NCBI GenBank assembly: GCA_958352855.1
Contig: CATWQE010000005.1
Location: 1-64,000, forward strand
Reading direction: 5' to 3'
DNA from: an uncultured Bacillota bacterium
GTDB lineage: Bacteria; Bacillota; Clostridia; Lachnospirales; Lachnospiraceae
DNA: 64,000 bases
The notes beneath the pieces are model-generated. The model had not been told where the DNA came from and did not search any database. It saw nothing but the letters and a program-made list of their open reading frames with translations. Every line of letters starts with the position of its first letter. Within the stretch, counting starts at the first letter, position 1. A program made the position numbers and the translations under genes. Positions 34,300 through 43,515 of the stretch are shown one piece after another.

Positions 34300-34619
34300 A
34301 AAAACATTATCGTGAATTTTGTGAGGAAAGAATCAAAGAAAAGATGCAGTGAGTCTCTCAAGGATTGGTATGGATTTTCTGAGATTTGAAAGTGATTTGG
34401 AGGAAGTAATTCTCCAGGACAGGTTTGCACAAGTGGTTCATGGATATGAGGGAAGATGGAAAAACTTTAAGACCATTGAAGAAATTGAAGCAGAGGCAGC
34501 AAGAACTTGATGATTTGGAATATGGGAAACAGATTAGCTTTCAAATGGCATTGTATGAATATTCCAGACGGGCAGTTGCAAGCGTAAAAAAATATTTTAG
34601 GGAAGAAATCAGGGAGTAG
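34300..34619 (+). pseudogene. Degenerate coding remnant(s), unidentified
   Basis: Several short overlapping frames look protein-like but are broken. One has the peptide KHYREFCEERIKEKMQ ending at about 34350. One from ATG 34370 to 34510 begins MDFLRFESDLEEVILQDRF. One from 34425 to 34619 ends SFQMALYEYSRRAVASVKKY and a few more residues. The last two could be one gene split by a frameshift near 34490-34510. I do not recognise the family. With the deleted GH13 copy and the small toxin gene, this marks the 33.5-34.6 kb stretch as a scar of past rearrangement. Confidence 0.3.
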
Positions 34620-34682
34620 AAGGATGGTTGCCCGTTCCGCCTATCAATGCTAAAATAAAATAAAAACGGGGAAGTGAAAGCT

Positions 34683-36326
34683 ATGAAACACGAAAAAGAC
34701 TGGTACAAGGAACTGGTGATTTATCAGATTTATCCCAGAAGCTTTAAAGACGGAAATGGGGATGGAATCGGTGATTTAAAGGGCATGATTGAGAAACTGG
34801 ATTACCTGCAGAAGCTGGGTGTCAATGCAGTGTGGATGTCTCCGGTTTACGCCTCTCCCAATGTGGATAATGGCTACGATATTTCGGACTATTTCTCTAT
34901 TATGGAGGAATTCGGCACCATGGAAGACTGGGAAGACTTTCGGGACGGGGCTCACGCACGGGGGATTGCCATTATTATGGATTTGGTGCTGAATCATACT
35001 TCGGATCAGCACATCTGGTTTCAGGAGTCAAAGAAATCCAGAGAAAATTCATATAGTGATTTTTATATCTGGAAAGACCCGGCACCGGACGGCGGCGCTC
35101 CCAATGGCTGGATGTCTGTGTTTGGGGGCAGCGCCTGGGAATATGTGCCGGAGCGGGGGCAGTATTATCTTCACTTTTTTGCCAAGGAGCAGCCGGACTT
35201 AAACTGGGACTGTGAAGAAGCCAGGGAGAAAATTTTCGATATAATCCGTTTTTGGAACGAAAAGGGTGTGGATGGCTACCGGGTTGATGCTATCAGCTAT
35301 CTGGATAAGGGACTGGACGGAAGGGCTGATTTTCAGGAACCCATGGGAACCGTAGCCTGTGCGAATCTGGAAGGGACCCACCGCTATATACGGGAGATGG
35401 CAGCCAAGACCTTTGCCCCTGGAAACCTCATGAGTGTAGGAGAAGTCAATATAAATACAGAGCAGGATGCCAGGAATTATTCCAGTGCCGGAAGCGGGGA
35501 GTTTCACATGGCCATTCCTTTTGTGCCGCCTATTGTAGAGATAAAAACCTGGTCTCCGGAAAAACTGAAACGAGATTTGGAGAAGGATTATCAGGTGCTG
35601 CAGGAAGATGGCTGGTGGGCCAGATTCCTGAGCAATCACGACAAACCACGGCAGGTATCCCTCTATGGAAATGACGGCCCTTACTGGAAGGAATCTGCCA
35701 AGATGCTGGCCTGTTATCTTCATACGCTGCCGGGAACACCTTTTGTCTATCAGGGAGAAGAACTGGGCATGACCAATGTGCGGTTTGAATCCATAGAAAA
35801 ATATGATGACATTGACACAAAGAATTATTATAAGACCATGATAAGTGAGGGAGCTTCCAAAGAGGATGCACTGGCAGAATCCCAGATTATCAGCAGGGAT
35901 AATGCCAGAACCCCTATGCAGTGGGATGATACGGTTTATGCAGGATTTTCCAGGCATAAGCCCTGGCTAGGCGTGAATCCCAATTATATGGAAATCAATG
36001 TTGCCAGCCAAATGGAGGATGAAACGTCGGTGTTCCAGTTCTACCGGAAACTCATTGCCCTTCGCAAGGAAAATCCTGTGATGATACATGGGGATTTTGC
36101 CCTGTGCTGCCCAAAGGAAGGCCCGGTGATTGCCTATACCAGAAGCCTGGGCGAGGTGACCTGGATGGCTGTTCACAATTTCTCAGAAGTAGAACAGGTA
36201 TTTGAGTGCAACAGGGTTCAGGGAACAGAGAAAGTAGTTGTGTCCAATTATGAGGAAAGAAAGATAGAGAAAGGGAAGATTAGACTGAGAGCATATGAAA
36301 CAATGATATTGGAAATGGGGAATTAA
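34683..36326 (+). CDS. GH13 alpha-glucosidase (oligo-1,6-glucosidase / glucan 1,6-alpha-glucosidase type)
   Basis: A 547-residue cytosolic enzyme of the GH13_31-like group that removes glucose from short alpha-1,6 (or mixed) glucosides. It has YQIYPRSFKD at the N-terminus, the DLVLNHTSDQH motif, nucleophile Asp in DGYRVDAIS, acid Glu in SVGEVN, and SNHDKPRQVS with the stabiliser Asp. A C-terminal beta domain completes the full length. ATG 34683 is preferred over GTG 34674 because the site gggg gives good spacing only for it. The enzyme complements the ABC importer upstream and sits just before the MerR gene. Confidence 0.9.
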   Translation: MKHEKDWYKELVIYQIYPRSFKDGNGDGIGDLKGMIEKLDYLQKLGVNAVWMSPVYASPNVDNGYDISDYFSIMEEFGTMEDWEDFRDGAHARGIAIIMDLVLNHTSDQHIWFQESKKSRENSYSDFYIWKDPAPDGGAPNGWMSVFGGSAWEYVPERGQYYLHFFAKEQPDLNWDCEEAREKIFDIIRFWNEKGVDGYRVDAISYLDKGLDGRADFQEPMGTVACANLEGTHRYIREMAAKTFAPGNLMSVGEVNINTEQDARNYSSAGSGEFHMAIPFVPPIVEIKTWSPEKLKRDLEKDYQVLQEDGWWARFLSNHDKPRQVSLYGNDGPYWKESAKMLACYLHTLPGTPFVYQGEELGMTNVRFESIEKYDDIDTKNYYKTMISEGASKEDALAESQIISRDNARTPMQWDDTVYAGFSRHKPWLGVNPNYMEINVASQMEDETSVFQFYRKLIALRKENPVMIHGDFALCCPKEGPVIAYTRSLGEVTWMAVHNFSEVEQVFECNRVQGTEKVVVSNYEERKIEKGKIRLRAYETMILEMGN

Positions 36327-36343
36327 AGGAGAAAGAAAGGCAT

Positions 36344-37192
36344 ATGAAAGATAGATATACGATATCCGAGATGGCCAGATTTTTTAATGTCTCCAGCCAG
36401 ACCTTACGTTATTATGATAAAATTGGTCTTTATCGTCCGGCAGTGGTGAATCGGGAGAACGGATACCGCTACTATAGTTATGAGCAGTTTTTTACATTGT
36501 CTCTGATTATACAATTGAAAAAACTGAATTTTACACTGGATGACATTCAAAAATACATTCAGATTAAAGATGTAGGATATCTGGAAGAAATTTTGAAAAA
36601 AGAACAAAGGGTTATTGAGGAGGAACTGGTAGAATTACAGAAATTAAAAATAAAAAATCAGATGCTTTTGAAAAAGATTCAACTTTCCAGAGATGTGGAA
36701 GAACAGGAAACCATAGAATTACGTAGAGAGACAGAACGGTATACATATCGGATTCCGATAAATTTTGAAATACAGAATATTTATCAGTATATTAAGCTGA
36801 TGTATGATTCTTATTTACGGGAATTACCAGATGCAGCGGCGGCAGAGCACCGGGAAGTAGTGCTGCAAATTCGAAAGAATAATTTGCAGCAGAAAAAATT
36901 TAGAATTTATAACAGCATTGGATTTTTTATTGATCAGAATGACATTAAGCCAGGATTTGAAATCCATGTGATTCCAGAAGGGGATTATGTCACAGGTTAT
37001 CATATGGGGGCGTATGATACGATTCATCATACGTATGAGAAATTGTATGCATATATTGCAGAACACGCCTATAGTATCGTGGGGGATTCTTTAGAATTTT
37101 CCATCATTAGCATCGCATTAACAAATCAAAAAGAAGATTTTATTACAGAAATTCAGATTCCGGTGAAAATACAGGGAGACAGTACACAGTAA
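36344..37192 (+). CDS. MerR family regulator with GyrI-like ligand-binding domain
   Basis: A 282-residue regulator. The N-terminal MerR winged helix reads YTISEMARFFNVSSQTLRYY, followed by NGYRYYSYEQF. A long dimerisation coiled coil (about 75-125) leads into a C-terminal GyrI/BmrR-like domain for an organic ligand. It is 18 bp after the GH13 gene, but its likely target is the promoter at 37317-37347, which has the 19-bp spacer that MerR proteins untwist. Its transcript ends at a strong terminator overlapping the stop. Confidence 0.9.
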   Translation: MKDRYTISEMARFFNVSSQTLRYYDKIGLYRPAVVNRENGYRYYSYEQFFTLSLIIQLKKLNFTLDDIQKYIQIKDVGYLEEILKKEQRVIEEELVELQKLKIKNQMLLKKIQLSRDVEEQETIELRRETERYTYRIPINFEIQNIYQYIKLMYDSYLRELPDAAAAEHREVVLQIRKNNLQQKKFRIYNSIGFFIDQNDIKPGFEIHVIPEGDYVTGYHMGAYDTIHHTYEKLYAYIAEHAYSIVGDSLEFSIISIALTNQKEDFITEIQIPVKIQGDSTQ

Positions 37193-37215
37193 AATTCTGT
37201 GTACTGTCTTTTTTT
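37178..37215 (+). terminator. Terminator overlapping the merR-family stop codon
   Basis: GACAGTACACAG (37178-37189) pairs perfectly with CTGTGTACTGTC (37197-37208), followed by TTTTTTT. Confidence 0.92.
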
Positions 37216-37235
37216 GTGTGGCTATTTGAAAATTG

Positions 37236-37272
37236 GAGTATAAACTTTATAGTAACTATAAAGTTTATACTC
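37236..37272. promoter_or_regulatory. 37-bp perfect palindrome, probable MerR-type operator
   Basis: Arms of 17 bp (37236-37252 and 37256-37272) flank TAA. The core CTTTATAGTAACTATAAAG recurs, slightly changed, in the promoter 80 bp downstream, so both are probably bound by the same regulator. Confidence 0.7.
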
Positions 37273-37316
37273 TGTTAAAAAAAGATAAAAAGTAGAAAAT
37301 AAAAGAAGAAATATCA

Positions 37317-37347
37317 TTGACTTTATAGTTACTATATAGTTTATACT
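37317..37347 (+). promoter_or_regulatory. MerR-class promoter with 19-bp spacer
   Basis: TTGACT (37317-37322) and TATACT (37342-37347) are separated by exactly 19 bp instead of 17. The spacer carries the dyad TATAGTTACTATA. This is the hallmark of promoters activated by MerR-family proteins, and it precedes the amidohydrolase-transporter operon. Confidence 0.85.
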
Positions 37348-37383
37348 TTATTGTAGTAAATAAGTAAACGGAGGAAACGAAGT

Positions 37384-38274
37384 ATGAAGAGAACATTGAA
37401 CGTAAGCATCATTCAATCGCCAATGAATCCGGATACAACGGAAAGTCTGCAGTATTTAAAAGAGCAGGTAGCACGATTAATGAGTGGCTATGTGAAACCA
37501 GAATTGATTATTGGTGTGGAACATGGACTTGGCAGAGATTTGCATCGGATTCCTGGGAAAACCATTGAATTTTTAGGAGAAATTGCCAGGAAATATGGGA
37601 TTTATTTTATTCCGGGAACTATGTCAGAAATGGCTGGGGAGGAGGAAAAAGACGGTTTTTATAATACGTGTCCTGTCTTTGGACCGGACGGCAGTCTGTT
37701 GAGAGCATATCGAAAAAAAGTGCCTTTTCGTCCGGGAGAACCTTCTCGGCCAAGTGAAGATGATGAATATTGTATTTTTGAAATTCCAGAAAAACATATT
37801 AAAGTGGGGGTTCTCATTTGTTATGATCAGTTTTTTCCGGAAATTGCAAGAACATTGGCATTAGAAGGCGCAGAACTTTTGGTATGTCCTGCACTGGATC
37901 CTATGGAATATGACTACATTTGTGACATCCTGCCAAGAGCAAGAGCACTGGAAAATGAGCTGTTTTACATTTGGACTTGTGGAACTGGAAATACCCCGTC
38001 TGGAACCTGCTGTGGACATTCTACCATTGTAAATCCAGAGGGAGGGGTGGTATATAAGTGTGGAAGTCTGCCTATGGTATATACAGCAGTGTTAGATTTT
38101 GATGAGGTTATCAGAAAACGGATTTATGGACGAGATCAGCATTTGAATTCTCTAAGAGAATTTAAAGTGAAATATCCATACAGTGGAAGACTGGAAGAAG
38201 CGCCGGTATATGAGAATATGCCGGGGCTTACCAAAAATCCGCAGGAATATCTGGAGAGAATCTCTGAGGATTAG
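37384..38274 (+). CDS. Carbon-nitrogen hydrolase (nitrilase superfamily amidohydrolase)
   Basis: A 296-residue cytosolic enzyme of the nitrilase superfamily that hydrolyses an amide or nitrile, releasing ammonia. The triad is visible as Glu in IIGVEHGLG, Lys in AYRKKVPF and Cys in VLICYDQFFPE. The start has ggaggaa upstream. It is 28 bp before the YjiH transporter gene under a MerR-type promoter. That suggests uptake and breakdown of a nitrogen compound which also serves as inducer. The substrate is unknown. Confidence 0.88.
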   Translation: MKRTLNVSIIQSPMNPDTTESLQYLKEQVARLMSGYVKPELIIGVEHGLGRDLHRIPGKTIEFLGEIARKYGIYFIPGTMSEMAGEEEKDGFYNTCPVFGPDGSLLRAYRKKVPFRPGEPSRPSEDDEYCIFEIPEKHIKVGVLICYDQFFPEIARTLALEGAELLVCPALDPMEYDYICDILPRARALENELFYIWTCGTGNTPSGTCCGHSTIVNPEGGVVYKCGSLPMVYTAVLDFDEVIRKRIYGRDQHLNSLREFKVKYPYSGRLEEAPVYENMPGLTKNPQEYLERISED

Positions 38275-38302
38275 TAGGGAAGATAAGTGGGAGGTAAAAA
38301 AC

Positions 38303-39607
38303 ATGGAGAAAAAGTGTAGTAGAAATATGGCAATTTTTAAATTCCTGGTGTTCTCAGGGGTAGGCGTATTTATGTTTTTTGTAAACATAGAAATAAATGG
38401 AGTCAGTGTAATTCCTATTCAGCATATGATAAATTTTGTAAAAGCTACATGCGGACCCATTATTCCGTACTATACACTGATTATGGTTACTTTTGGCGTA
38501 GTGGCGCCGATTGTTACAAAAGCTTATAAGAAATCGAAATTCGATTTGGTTTTTACGATCACGAAGGCTTTTGGTGTGGTAATTTCCATTATGGCCATCT
38601 TTAATATTGGACCGGCACCGTTAATGAAAGATGATATGATTCCGTTCCTGTTTAACAGTTTGGTTGTTCCTATTGCATTGATGATTCCGCTGACTGGAAT
38701 TGCTTACGTACTGATGCTGAATTTTGGTTTGGTAGAATTTATTGGTATGTTTATGCGTCCGATTATGAAAAAGATTTGGAAAACACCAGGAGAAAGTGCA
38801 GTAGATGCTATCGTTTCCTTTGCAGGTGGATATTCTCTGGCAGTTTTGTTGACTAGTGATTTTTATAAAAAGGGTATTTATACCAGAAAACAGAGTATCA
38901 TTATTTCTACTGGATTTTCAACGGTAGCAACCTCCTTTTTGATTGTTATTGCAAATACACTGGGAATTATGGAACATTGGACCTTGTATTTCTTTACCTG
39001 CTTGTTCGTAACATTTGCAGTAACAGCAATTTGTGCCAGAATTTATCCAATTAGCAAGGAACCGGAAGATTATTACGATAAACCGGCAGAAATCGTGGAA
39101 AATAAGGGAGGAAATCTTTTCAAAAATGCTTTTGAGAGTGGTGTAGAAGTTGCTCAGAATGCAGAACCTCTCTGGGTGCATTTAAAACGATATTATGTAG
39201 GAGATGCTATGAAAATGGCCTCTTCTGTGACTGCCAGCATTTTAACCATTGGTTTGATTGGTCTGATTGTGGCAAACTTTACGCTAGTATTTGATTGGGT
39301 AGGTTATATTTTTTATCCGTTTACCAGAATTTTGCAGCTTCCAGAGCCTATGATTGCAGCAAAAGCAGCGGCTATTGAAATAGCAGAAATGTTTCTTCCG
39401 TCCTTACTGGTAGTAGCAACGCCAATGGTGACAAAATTTACCATTGCGGTTACCAGTGTATCGGCGGTGCTGTTCTTTTCAGCGTCGATTCCGAGTTTAC
39501 TGTCCACAGATATTCCCATCAAAATGAGAAATATTCTCTTAATTTGGGTGGAGAGAACGATTTTTTCTTTAATCTTGGCAGCAGGAATTGCACATCTGTT
39601 TTTCTGA
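38303..39607 (+). CDS. YjiH family membrane protein with nucleoside-recognition (Gate) domain
   Basis: A 434-residue membrane protein with about ten helices and a Gate-type segment rich in Gly/Ala (DAIVSFAGGYSLAVLLTSDFY). The frame opens upstream inside the hydrolase gene, but ATG 38303 has gggaggt and gives the family's N-terminus. YjiH proteins are thought to be transporters; substrates are not firmly known. Being co-transcribed with an amidohydrolase, it is likely to import that enzyme's substrate. Confidence 0.85.
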   Translation: MEKKCSRNMAIFKFLVFSGVGVFMFFVNIEINGVSVIPIQHMINFVKATCGPIIPYYTLIMVTFGVVAPIVTKAYKKSKFDLVFTITKAFGVVISIMAIFNIGPAPLMKDDMIPFLFNSLVVPIALMIPLTGIAYVLMLNFGLVEFIGMFMRPIMKKIWKTPGESAVDAIVSFAGGYSLAVLLTSDFYKKGIYTRKQSIIISTGFSTVATSFLIVIANTLGIMEHWTLYFFTCLFVTFAVTAICARIYPISKEPEDYYDKPAEIVENKGGNLFKNAFESGVEVAQNAEPLWVHLKRYYVGDAMKMASSVTASILTIGLIGLIVANFTLVFDWVGYIFYPFTRILQLPEPMIAAKAAAIEIAEMFLPSLLVVATPMVTKFTIAVTSVSAVLFFSASIPSLLSTDIPIKMRNILLIWVERTIFSLILAAGIAHLFF

Positions 39608-39637
39608 AAGGAAAAAATATTTTCAAAAGTAAAAGGA

Positions 39638-39666
39638 TTGAAAAACGCTCTCCTTTCGTTTATAAT
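39638..39666 (+). promoter_or_regulatory. Promoter of the SEC-C protein gene
   Basis: TTGAAA (39638-39643), a 17-bp spacer and TATAAT (39661-39666). Confidence 0.8.
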
Positions 39667-39733
39667 ACAAGTTAGACTGTGATATTTATTGCAGACAAGA
39701 AAATGGAAAAAATACAAAAGGCAGGTAAGATAC

Positions 39734-40237
39734 ATGGCATTATTACAGGAATGGAGAGAGATTGCATATTCTCAGCAGACAGACAGAGCACAGCTTCAGA
39801 AATTCTGGACAGACTACTTTATGATTGAGAAAGGAATTTATGAGAAGCTTCTCAGCAATCCAAAGGAAGTAGTAAAAGGAACTGTAAAAGAACTGGCAGA
39901 GAAATACGAAGTAGAAGTATTGACTATGGTAGGTTTCCTGGATGGTATCAATGACAGCTTAAAAGTTCCAAACCCAATCGAGGAAATGGATGAAAATACA
40001 GAAGTAAATCTGGGCTATGACCTGGAAACTCTGTACAAGAACATGGTAGATGCAAAGGCAGACTGGCTCTATGAACTGCCACAGTGGAACAGCATTTTCT
40101 CTGAAGAAAAGAGAAAAGAACTGTACAAGGAGCAGAAAAAATCAGGAACAGTTGTAAAAGGACCTAAGATCGGACGTAATGATCCTTGTCCATGCGGAAG
40201 CGGCAAAAAGTACAAACACTGCTGTGGAAGAAAATAA
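39734..40237 (+). CDS. SEC-C metal-binding domain protein
   Basis: A 167-residue cytosolic protein. Most of it is helical and without a recognised domain. The last 22 residues are the SEC-C zinc motif (NDPCPCGSGKKYKHCCG), which in SecA binds Zn and SecB or ribosomes. Stand-alone proteins of this type are common in Firmicutes and poorly understood. ATG 39734 was chosen for its ribosome site (aggcaggtaag) and lies 68 bp after the promoter. Confidence 0.85.
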   Translation: MALLQEWREIAYSQQTDRAQLQKFWTDYFMIEKGIYEKLLSNPKEVVKGTVKELAEKYEVEVLTMVGFLDGINDSLKVPNPIEEMDENTEVNLGYDLETLYKNMVDAKADWLYELPQWNSIFSEEKRKELYKEQKKSGTVVKGPKIGRNDPCPCGSGKKYKHCCGRK

Positions 40238-40264
40238 TTTTCAGAACAAAACAGAATCTGACAG

Positions 40265-40308
40265 AACCTTCTCATAAGACATGAACTGTACTGTGAGAAG
40301 GTTTTTTG
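40265..40308 (+). terminator. Terminator after the SEC-C gene
   Basis: AACCTTCTCA (40265-40274) pairs with TGAGAAGGTT (40294-40303), followed by TTTT. Confidence 0.88.
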
Positions 40309-40345
40309 TACTTTTGTTTCTGGCGGTTTTTAGACAGGAGGAATT

Positions 40346-41107
40346 ATGGCAGAGAAAATAATGATTTTTTTAGGGCTTTTAAGCCTTGGGTATTTTGCGG
40401 GAATTGTTGCCTATGCAGGTTGGTCATCTAAATTTCCGGTATTCTGGGCAGCGCTTGGATTTTGCTTCCTGGCAGCAGCCTGGGCATTTCACAGACATAT
40501 TCAGCTTCCAAAAGGGCTGAAAATTACAGGGATGATATGCATAGGCTGTGGGGTGGCGCTGTTTCTTCTGGTAGAAGGGCTGATTGTAAGCGCTATGCTT
40601 CAGAAGCCAGAGAGGGGGCTTGATTACATAGTAGTTCTTGGGGCGCAGGTAAAAGGAAACCGCCCAAGTCTGGCACTTTCGCACCGGATTCAGAAGGCAG
40701 CCGAATATTTGAAGGAAAATCCGGAAACAAAAGCTATTCTTTCAGGCGGAAAAGGTACAGGGGAGGACATATCAGAAGCCCGATGCATGAGACAGGAGCT
40801 GGAAAAACTGGGCATTGCCAGAGAACGGCTTATAGAAGAAAACCGTTCCACCAGTACCCAGGAGAATGTTGCCTATTCCTATGCATTGCTGCAGGCGGAC
40901 AGCCGAAAAGAAGCAGAGCAAAAGAAAATAAAGACAGGGATTGTTACGAACAATTTTCATATTTACCGCAGCACAGCTATTGCCAGAAAGAAGATGGACT
41001 GTCAGATTCAGGGAATTCCGGCAAAGAGTAACAAGTTCCTTCAAATGAACTATCTGATACGGGAATTCTTCGGTGTGGTGAAGGATAAACTGGCGGGAAA
41101 TCTGTAA
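40346..41107 (+). CDS. YdcF/ElyC-like DUF218 membrane protein
   Basis: A 253-residue protein with three N-terminal membrane helices (about 7-26, 31-50 and 60-83) and a DUF218 domain outside or at the membrane. The DUF218 features are YIVVLGAQVKG, AILSGGKGTGED and ENRSTSTQENV. Members such as SanA and ElyC affect envelope integrity; the biochemical role is unclear. It has its own aggagg site and sits alone before the thrS leader. Confidence 0.87.
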   Translation: MAEKIMIFLGLLSLGYFAGIVAYAGWSSKFPVFWAALGFCFLAAAWAFHRHIQLPKGLKITGMICIGCGVALFLLVEGLIVSAMLQKPERGLDYIVVLGAQVKGNRPSLALSHRIQKAAEYLKENPETKAILSGGKGTGEDISEARCMRQELEKLGIARERLIEENRSTSTQENVAYSYALLQADSRKEAEQKKIKTGIVTNNFHIYRSTAIARKKMDCQIQGIPAKSNKFLQMNYLIREFFGVVKDKLAGNL

Positions 41108-41116
41108 AGTTAGTGG

Positions 41117-41144
41117 TTGACAAATCCTTTTAACAAGCTATAAT
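41117..41144 (+). promoter_or_regulatory. Promoter of the thrS T-box transcript
   Basis: TTGACA (41117-41122), a 16-bp spacer and TATAAT (41139-41144). Confidence 0.85.
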
Positions 41145-41151
41145 ATGGACA

Positions 41152-41406
41152 TATAGAAAACACGTTGAAGAGAAGAGTAGGATGTGGAAGGTCCCAGAGA
41201 GGAGCGCAGATGCTGGAAGCGTTCTGTCACAGAAGCATTTGAAAACTACCTCTGAGTGGCCCCAATCCGGTCCGGTGATTCCGTTATCATCAAATGAAGT
41301 GGTTACCAAAGCAATAGCTTTGAACAAAAAGGGTGGAACCGCGGGTAAAATGTAAATATGCCCGTCCCTTGCAGTCTGGAAATGACTGCAGGGGACGGGT
41401 TTTTTG
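41152..41406 (+). promoter_or_regulatory. T-box riboswitch leader of thrS
   Basis: The ~350-bp gap before thrS holds a tRNA-sensing leader. The conserved T-box sequence AGGGTGGAACCGCGG is at 41330-41344. It is followed by a 15-bp terminator stem (41361-41375 with 41385-41399) and TTTTTT. Uncharged tRNA-Thr would favour the antiterminator and allow thrS expression. I could not assign the specifier codon with certainty, though an ACC triplet lies in the upstream stem region. Confidence 0.92.
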
Positions 41407-41458
41407 TTTTATAAAAAAGTATGCGTACCTCTGCAGTATCTAAGAAAGGAGAAGAAAC

Positions 41459-43435
41459 ATGATCATTACTTTAAAAGACGGATCAAAAAAAGAATATGCA
41501 GAAGCAAAATCTGTATATGAGATTGCCCTGGATATCAGCGAAGGGCTGGCACGCGCAGCATGTGCAGGAGAAATTAACGGAGAAGTGGTAGATTTAAGAA
41601 CCGTAGTGGACAAGGATTGTGAATTGAACATTCTCACAGCCAATGATGAAAAAGGTCTGGCAGCTCTTCGCCATACTACTTCCCATGTACTGGCAGAAGC
41701 TGTGAAGAATCTGTATCCAGATGCAAAACTGGCTATTGGACCGTCTATTGACAATGGCTTTTACTATGATTTTGACCATGAATCCTTTAGCCAGGAAGAG
41801 TTAGACGCACTGGAAAAAGAGATGAAAAAAATCATCAAAAAAGGCGCAAAAATTGAACGCTATACACTGCCAAGAGCAGAAGCTATTAAATTTATGGAAG
41901 AAAAAGGGGAGTCTTACAAGGTAGAGCTGATTCAGGATTTACCGGAAGACGCAGAGATTTCTTTCTATTCTCAGGGAGATTTCGTGGACTTATGTGCAGG
42001 ACCTCACTTAATGAGCACCAAAAATATCAAAGCCTTTAAACTGATTTCTTCTTCAGGAGCATATTGGAGAGGAAATGAGAAAAACAAGATGCTTTCCCGT
42101 ATTTACGGAACTGCTTTTGGAAAAAAGGATGAGTTAAACGCTTATCTGGAGCAGTTAGAAGAAGCAAAAAAACGCGACCACAACAAGCTGGGAAGAGAGA
42201 TGGAACTCTTTACAACCGTAGATGTTATTGGTCAGGGTCTTCCGCTTCTCATGCCAAAAGGTGTGATTATGCTGAAAGAACTCCAGAGATGGATTGAAGA
42301 TCTGGAGGATAATGAGTGGGGCTATGTTCGCACCAAAACACCTCTTATGGCGAAGAGTGACTTATATAAAATCTCAGGACACTGGGATCACTATAAAGAA
42401 GGAATGTTTGTTCTGGGGGATGAAGAGAAGGACAAGGAAGTGTTTGCACTGCGTCCTATGACCTGTCCATTCCAGTATTATGTATACAAAGCAAGCCAGC
42501 ATTCCTATAGAGAACTTCCAATCCGCTATGGTGAGACTTCTACTTTATTTAGAAATGAAGATTCCGGTGAAATGCATGGCCTGACACGTGTACGCCAGTT
42601 TACTATTTCAGAGGGACATCTGGTAGTACGTCCTGACCAGATGGTAGAAGAGTTTAAGGGCTGTCTGGCGCTGGCAAAGCATTGTCTGGAAACGCTGGGT
42701 GTTGAGGAGGATGTTACTTACCATTTGTCAAAATGGGATCCTGAAAACAAAGAAAAATATATCGGAGAGCCGGAAGTCTGGGAAGAAACAGAAGGACATA
42801 TCAGAAACGTTCTGACAGAACTTGGTATTCCTTTTGTGGAAGATGTGGGAGAAGCTGCGTTCTACGGACCAAAGGTTGATATTAATGCCAAGAATGTATA
42901 TGGAAAAGAAGATACCATGATTACCATTCAGTGGGATGCGCTTTTGGCAGAGCAGTTTGATATGTACTATATCGATGAAAATGGTGATAAGAAGCGTCCA
43001 TGTATTATTCATAGAACTGCAATGGGATGCTACGAAAGAACACTGGCATGGTTAATCGAAAAATATGCAGGTTTATTCCCAACCTGGCTGTGTCCGGAAC
43101 AGGTACGTGTACTTCCGATTTCTGAAAAATACGTAGATTATGCGGAAAAAGTGCAGAAAGAATTAAAAGCAAATGGCATTCGTTCCAGCGTGGATGGACG
43201 TTCTGAGAAAATCGGCTACAAGATTCGTGAAGCGCGTCTGGCAAAAGTTCCTTATATGTTAGTAGTGGGAGCAAAAGAGGAAGAAGATCAGGTGGTTTCT
43301 GTAAGAAGCCGCTACTTAGGTGATGAAGGCCAGAAACCATTAGACGAATTTGTAAATGCTATCTGCAAGGAAATTCGTACAAAGGAAATCCGTAAGATTG
43401 AAGTGGATGCGCAGGGGAAGAAAATAGAAAATTAA
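41459..43435 (+). CDS. thrS: Threonyl-tRNA synthetase
   Basis: A 658-residue class II synthetase. An N-terminal TGS domain (about 1-62) is followed by the editing domain with HTTSHVLAEA and the zinc/editing CAGPH segment. The catalytic core has motif 2 FRNEDSGEMHGLTRVRQF and motif 3 GCYERTLAWLIE. A C-terminal anticodon-binding domain ends the protein. Length is normal. The start follows aaaggag. Expression is controlled by the T-box leader upstream. Confidence 0.98.
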   Translation: MIITLKDGSKKEYAEAKSVYEIALDISEGLARAACAGEINGEVVDLRTVVDKDCELNILTANDEKGLAALRHTTSHVLAEAVKNLYPDAKLAIGPSIDNGFYYDFDHESFSQEELDALEKEMKKIIKKGAKIERYTLPRAEAIKFMEEKGESYKVELIQDLPEDAEISFYSQGDFVDLCAGPHLMSTKNIKAFKLISSSGAYWRGNEKNKMLSRIYGTAFGKKDELNAYLEQLEEAKKRDHNKLGREMELFTTVDVIGQGLPLLMPKGVIMLKELQRWIEDLEDNEWGYVRTKTPLMAKSDLYKISGHWDHYKEGMFVLGDEEKDKEVFALRPMTCPFQYYVYKASQHSYRELPIRYGETSTLFRNEDSGEMHGLTRVRQFTISEGHLVVRPDQMVEEFKGCLALAKHCLETLGVEEDVTYHLSKWDPENKEKYIGEPEVWEETEGHIRNVLTELGIPFVEDVGEAAFYGPKVDINAKNVYGKEDTMITIQWDALLAEQFDMYYIDENGDKKRPCIIHRTAMGCYERTLAWLIEKYAGLFPTWLCPEQVRVLPISEKYVDYAEKVQKELKANGIRSSVDGRSEKIGYKIREARLAKVPYMLVVGAKEEEDQVVSVRSRYLGDEGQKPLDEFVNAICKEIRTKEIRKIEVDAQGKKIEN

Positions 43436-43515
43436 AAAAATAAGAACTTTGGAATAAACTCAGAAAATGGAGAGATACTATCACTGATAAAAAAATGAAT
43501 TCAGGAGGTAGAAGG

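Noticed and set aside
35199..35957. 252-codon open frame on the minus strand within the GH13 gene
   Set aside because: It is antisense to a clearly conserved GH13 enzyme, shows no recognisable domain, and has the composition expected of a shadow frame.
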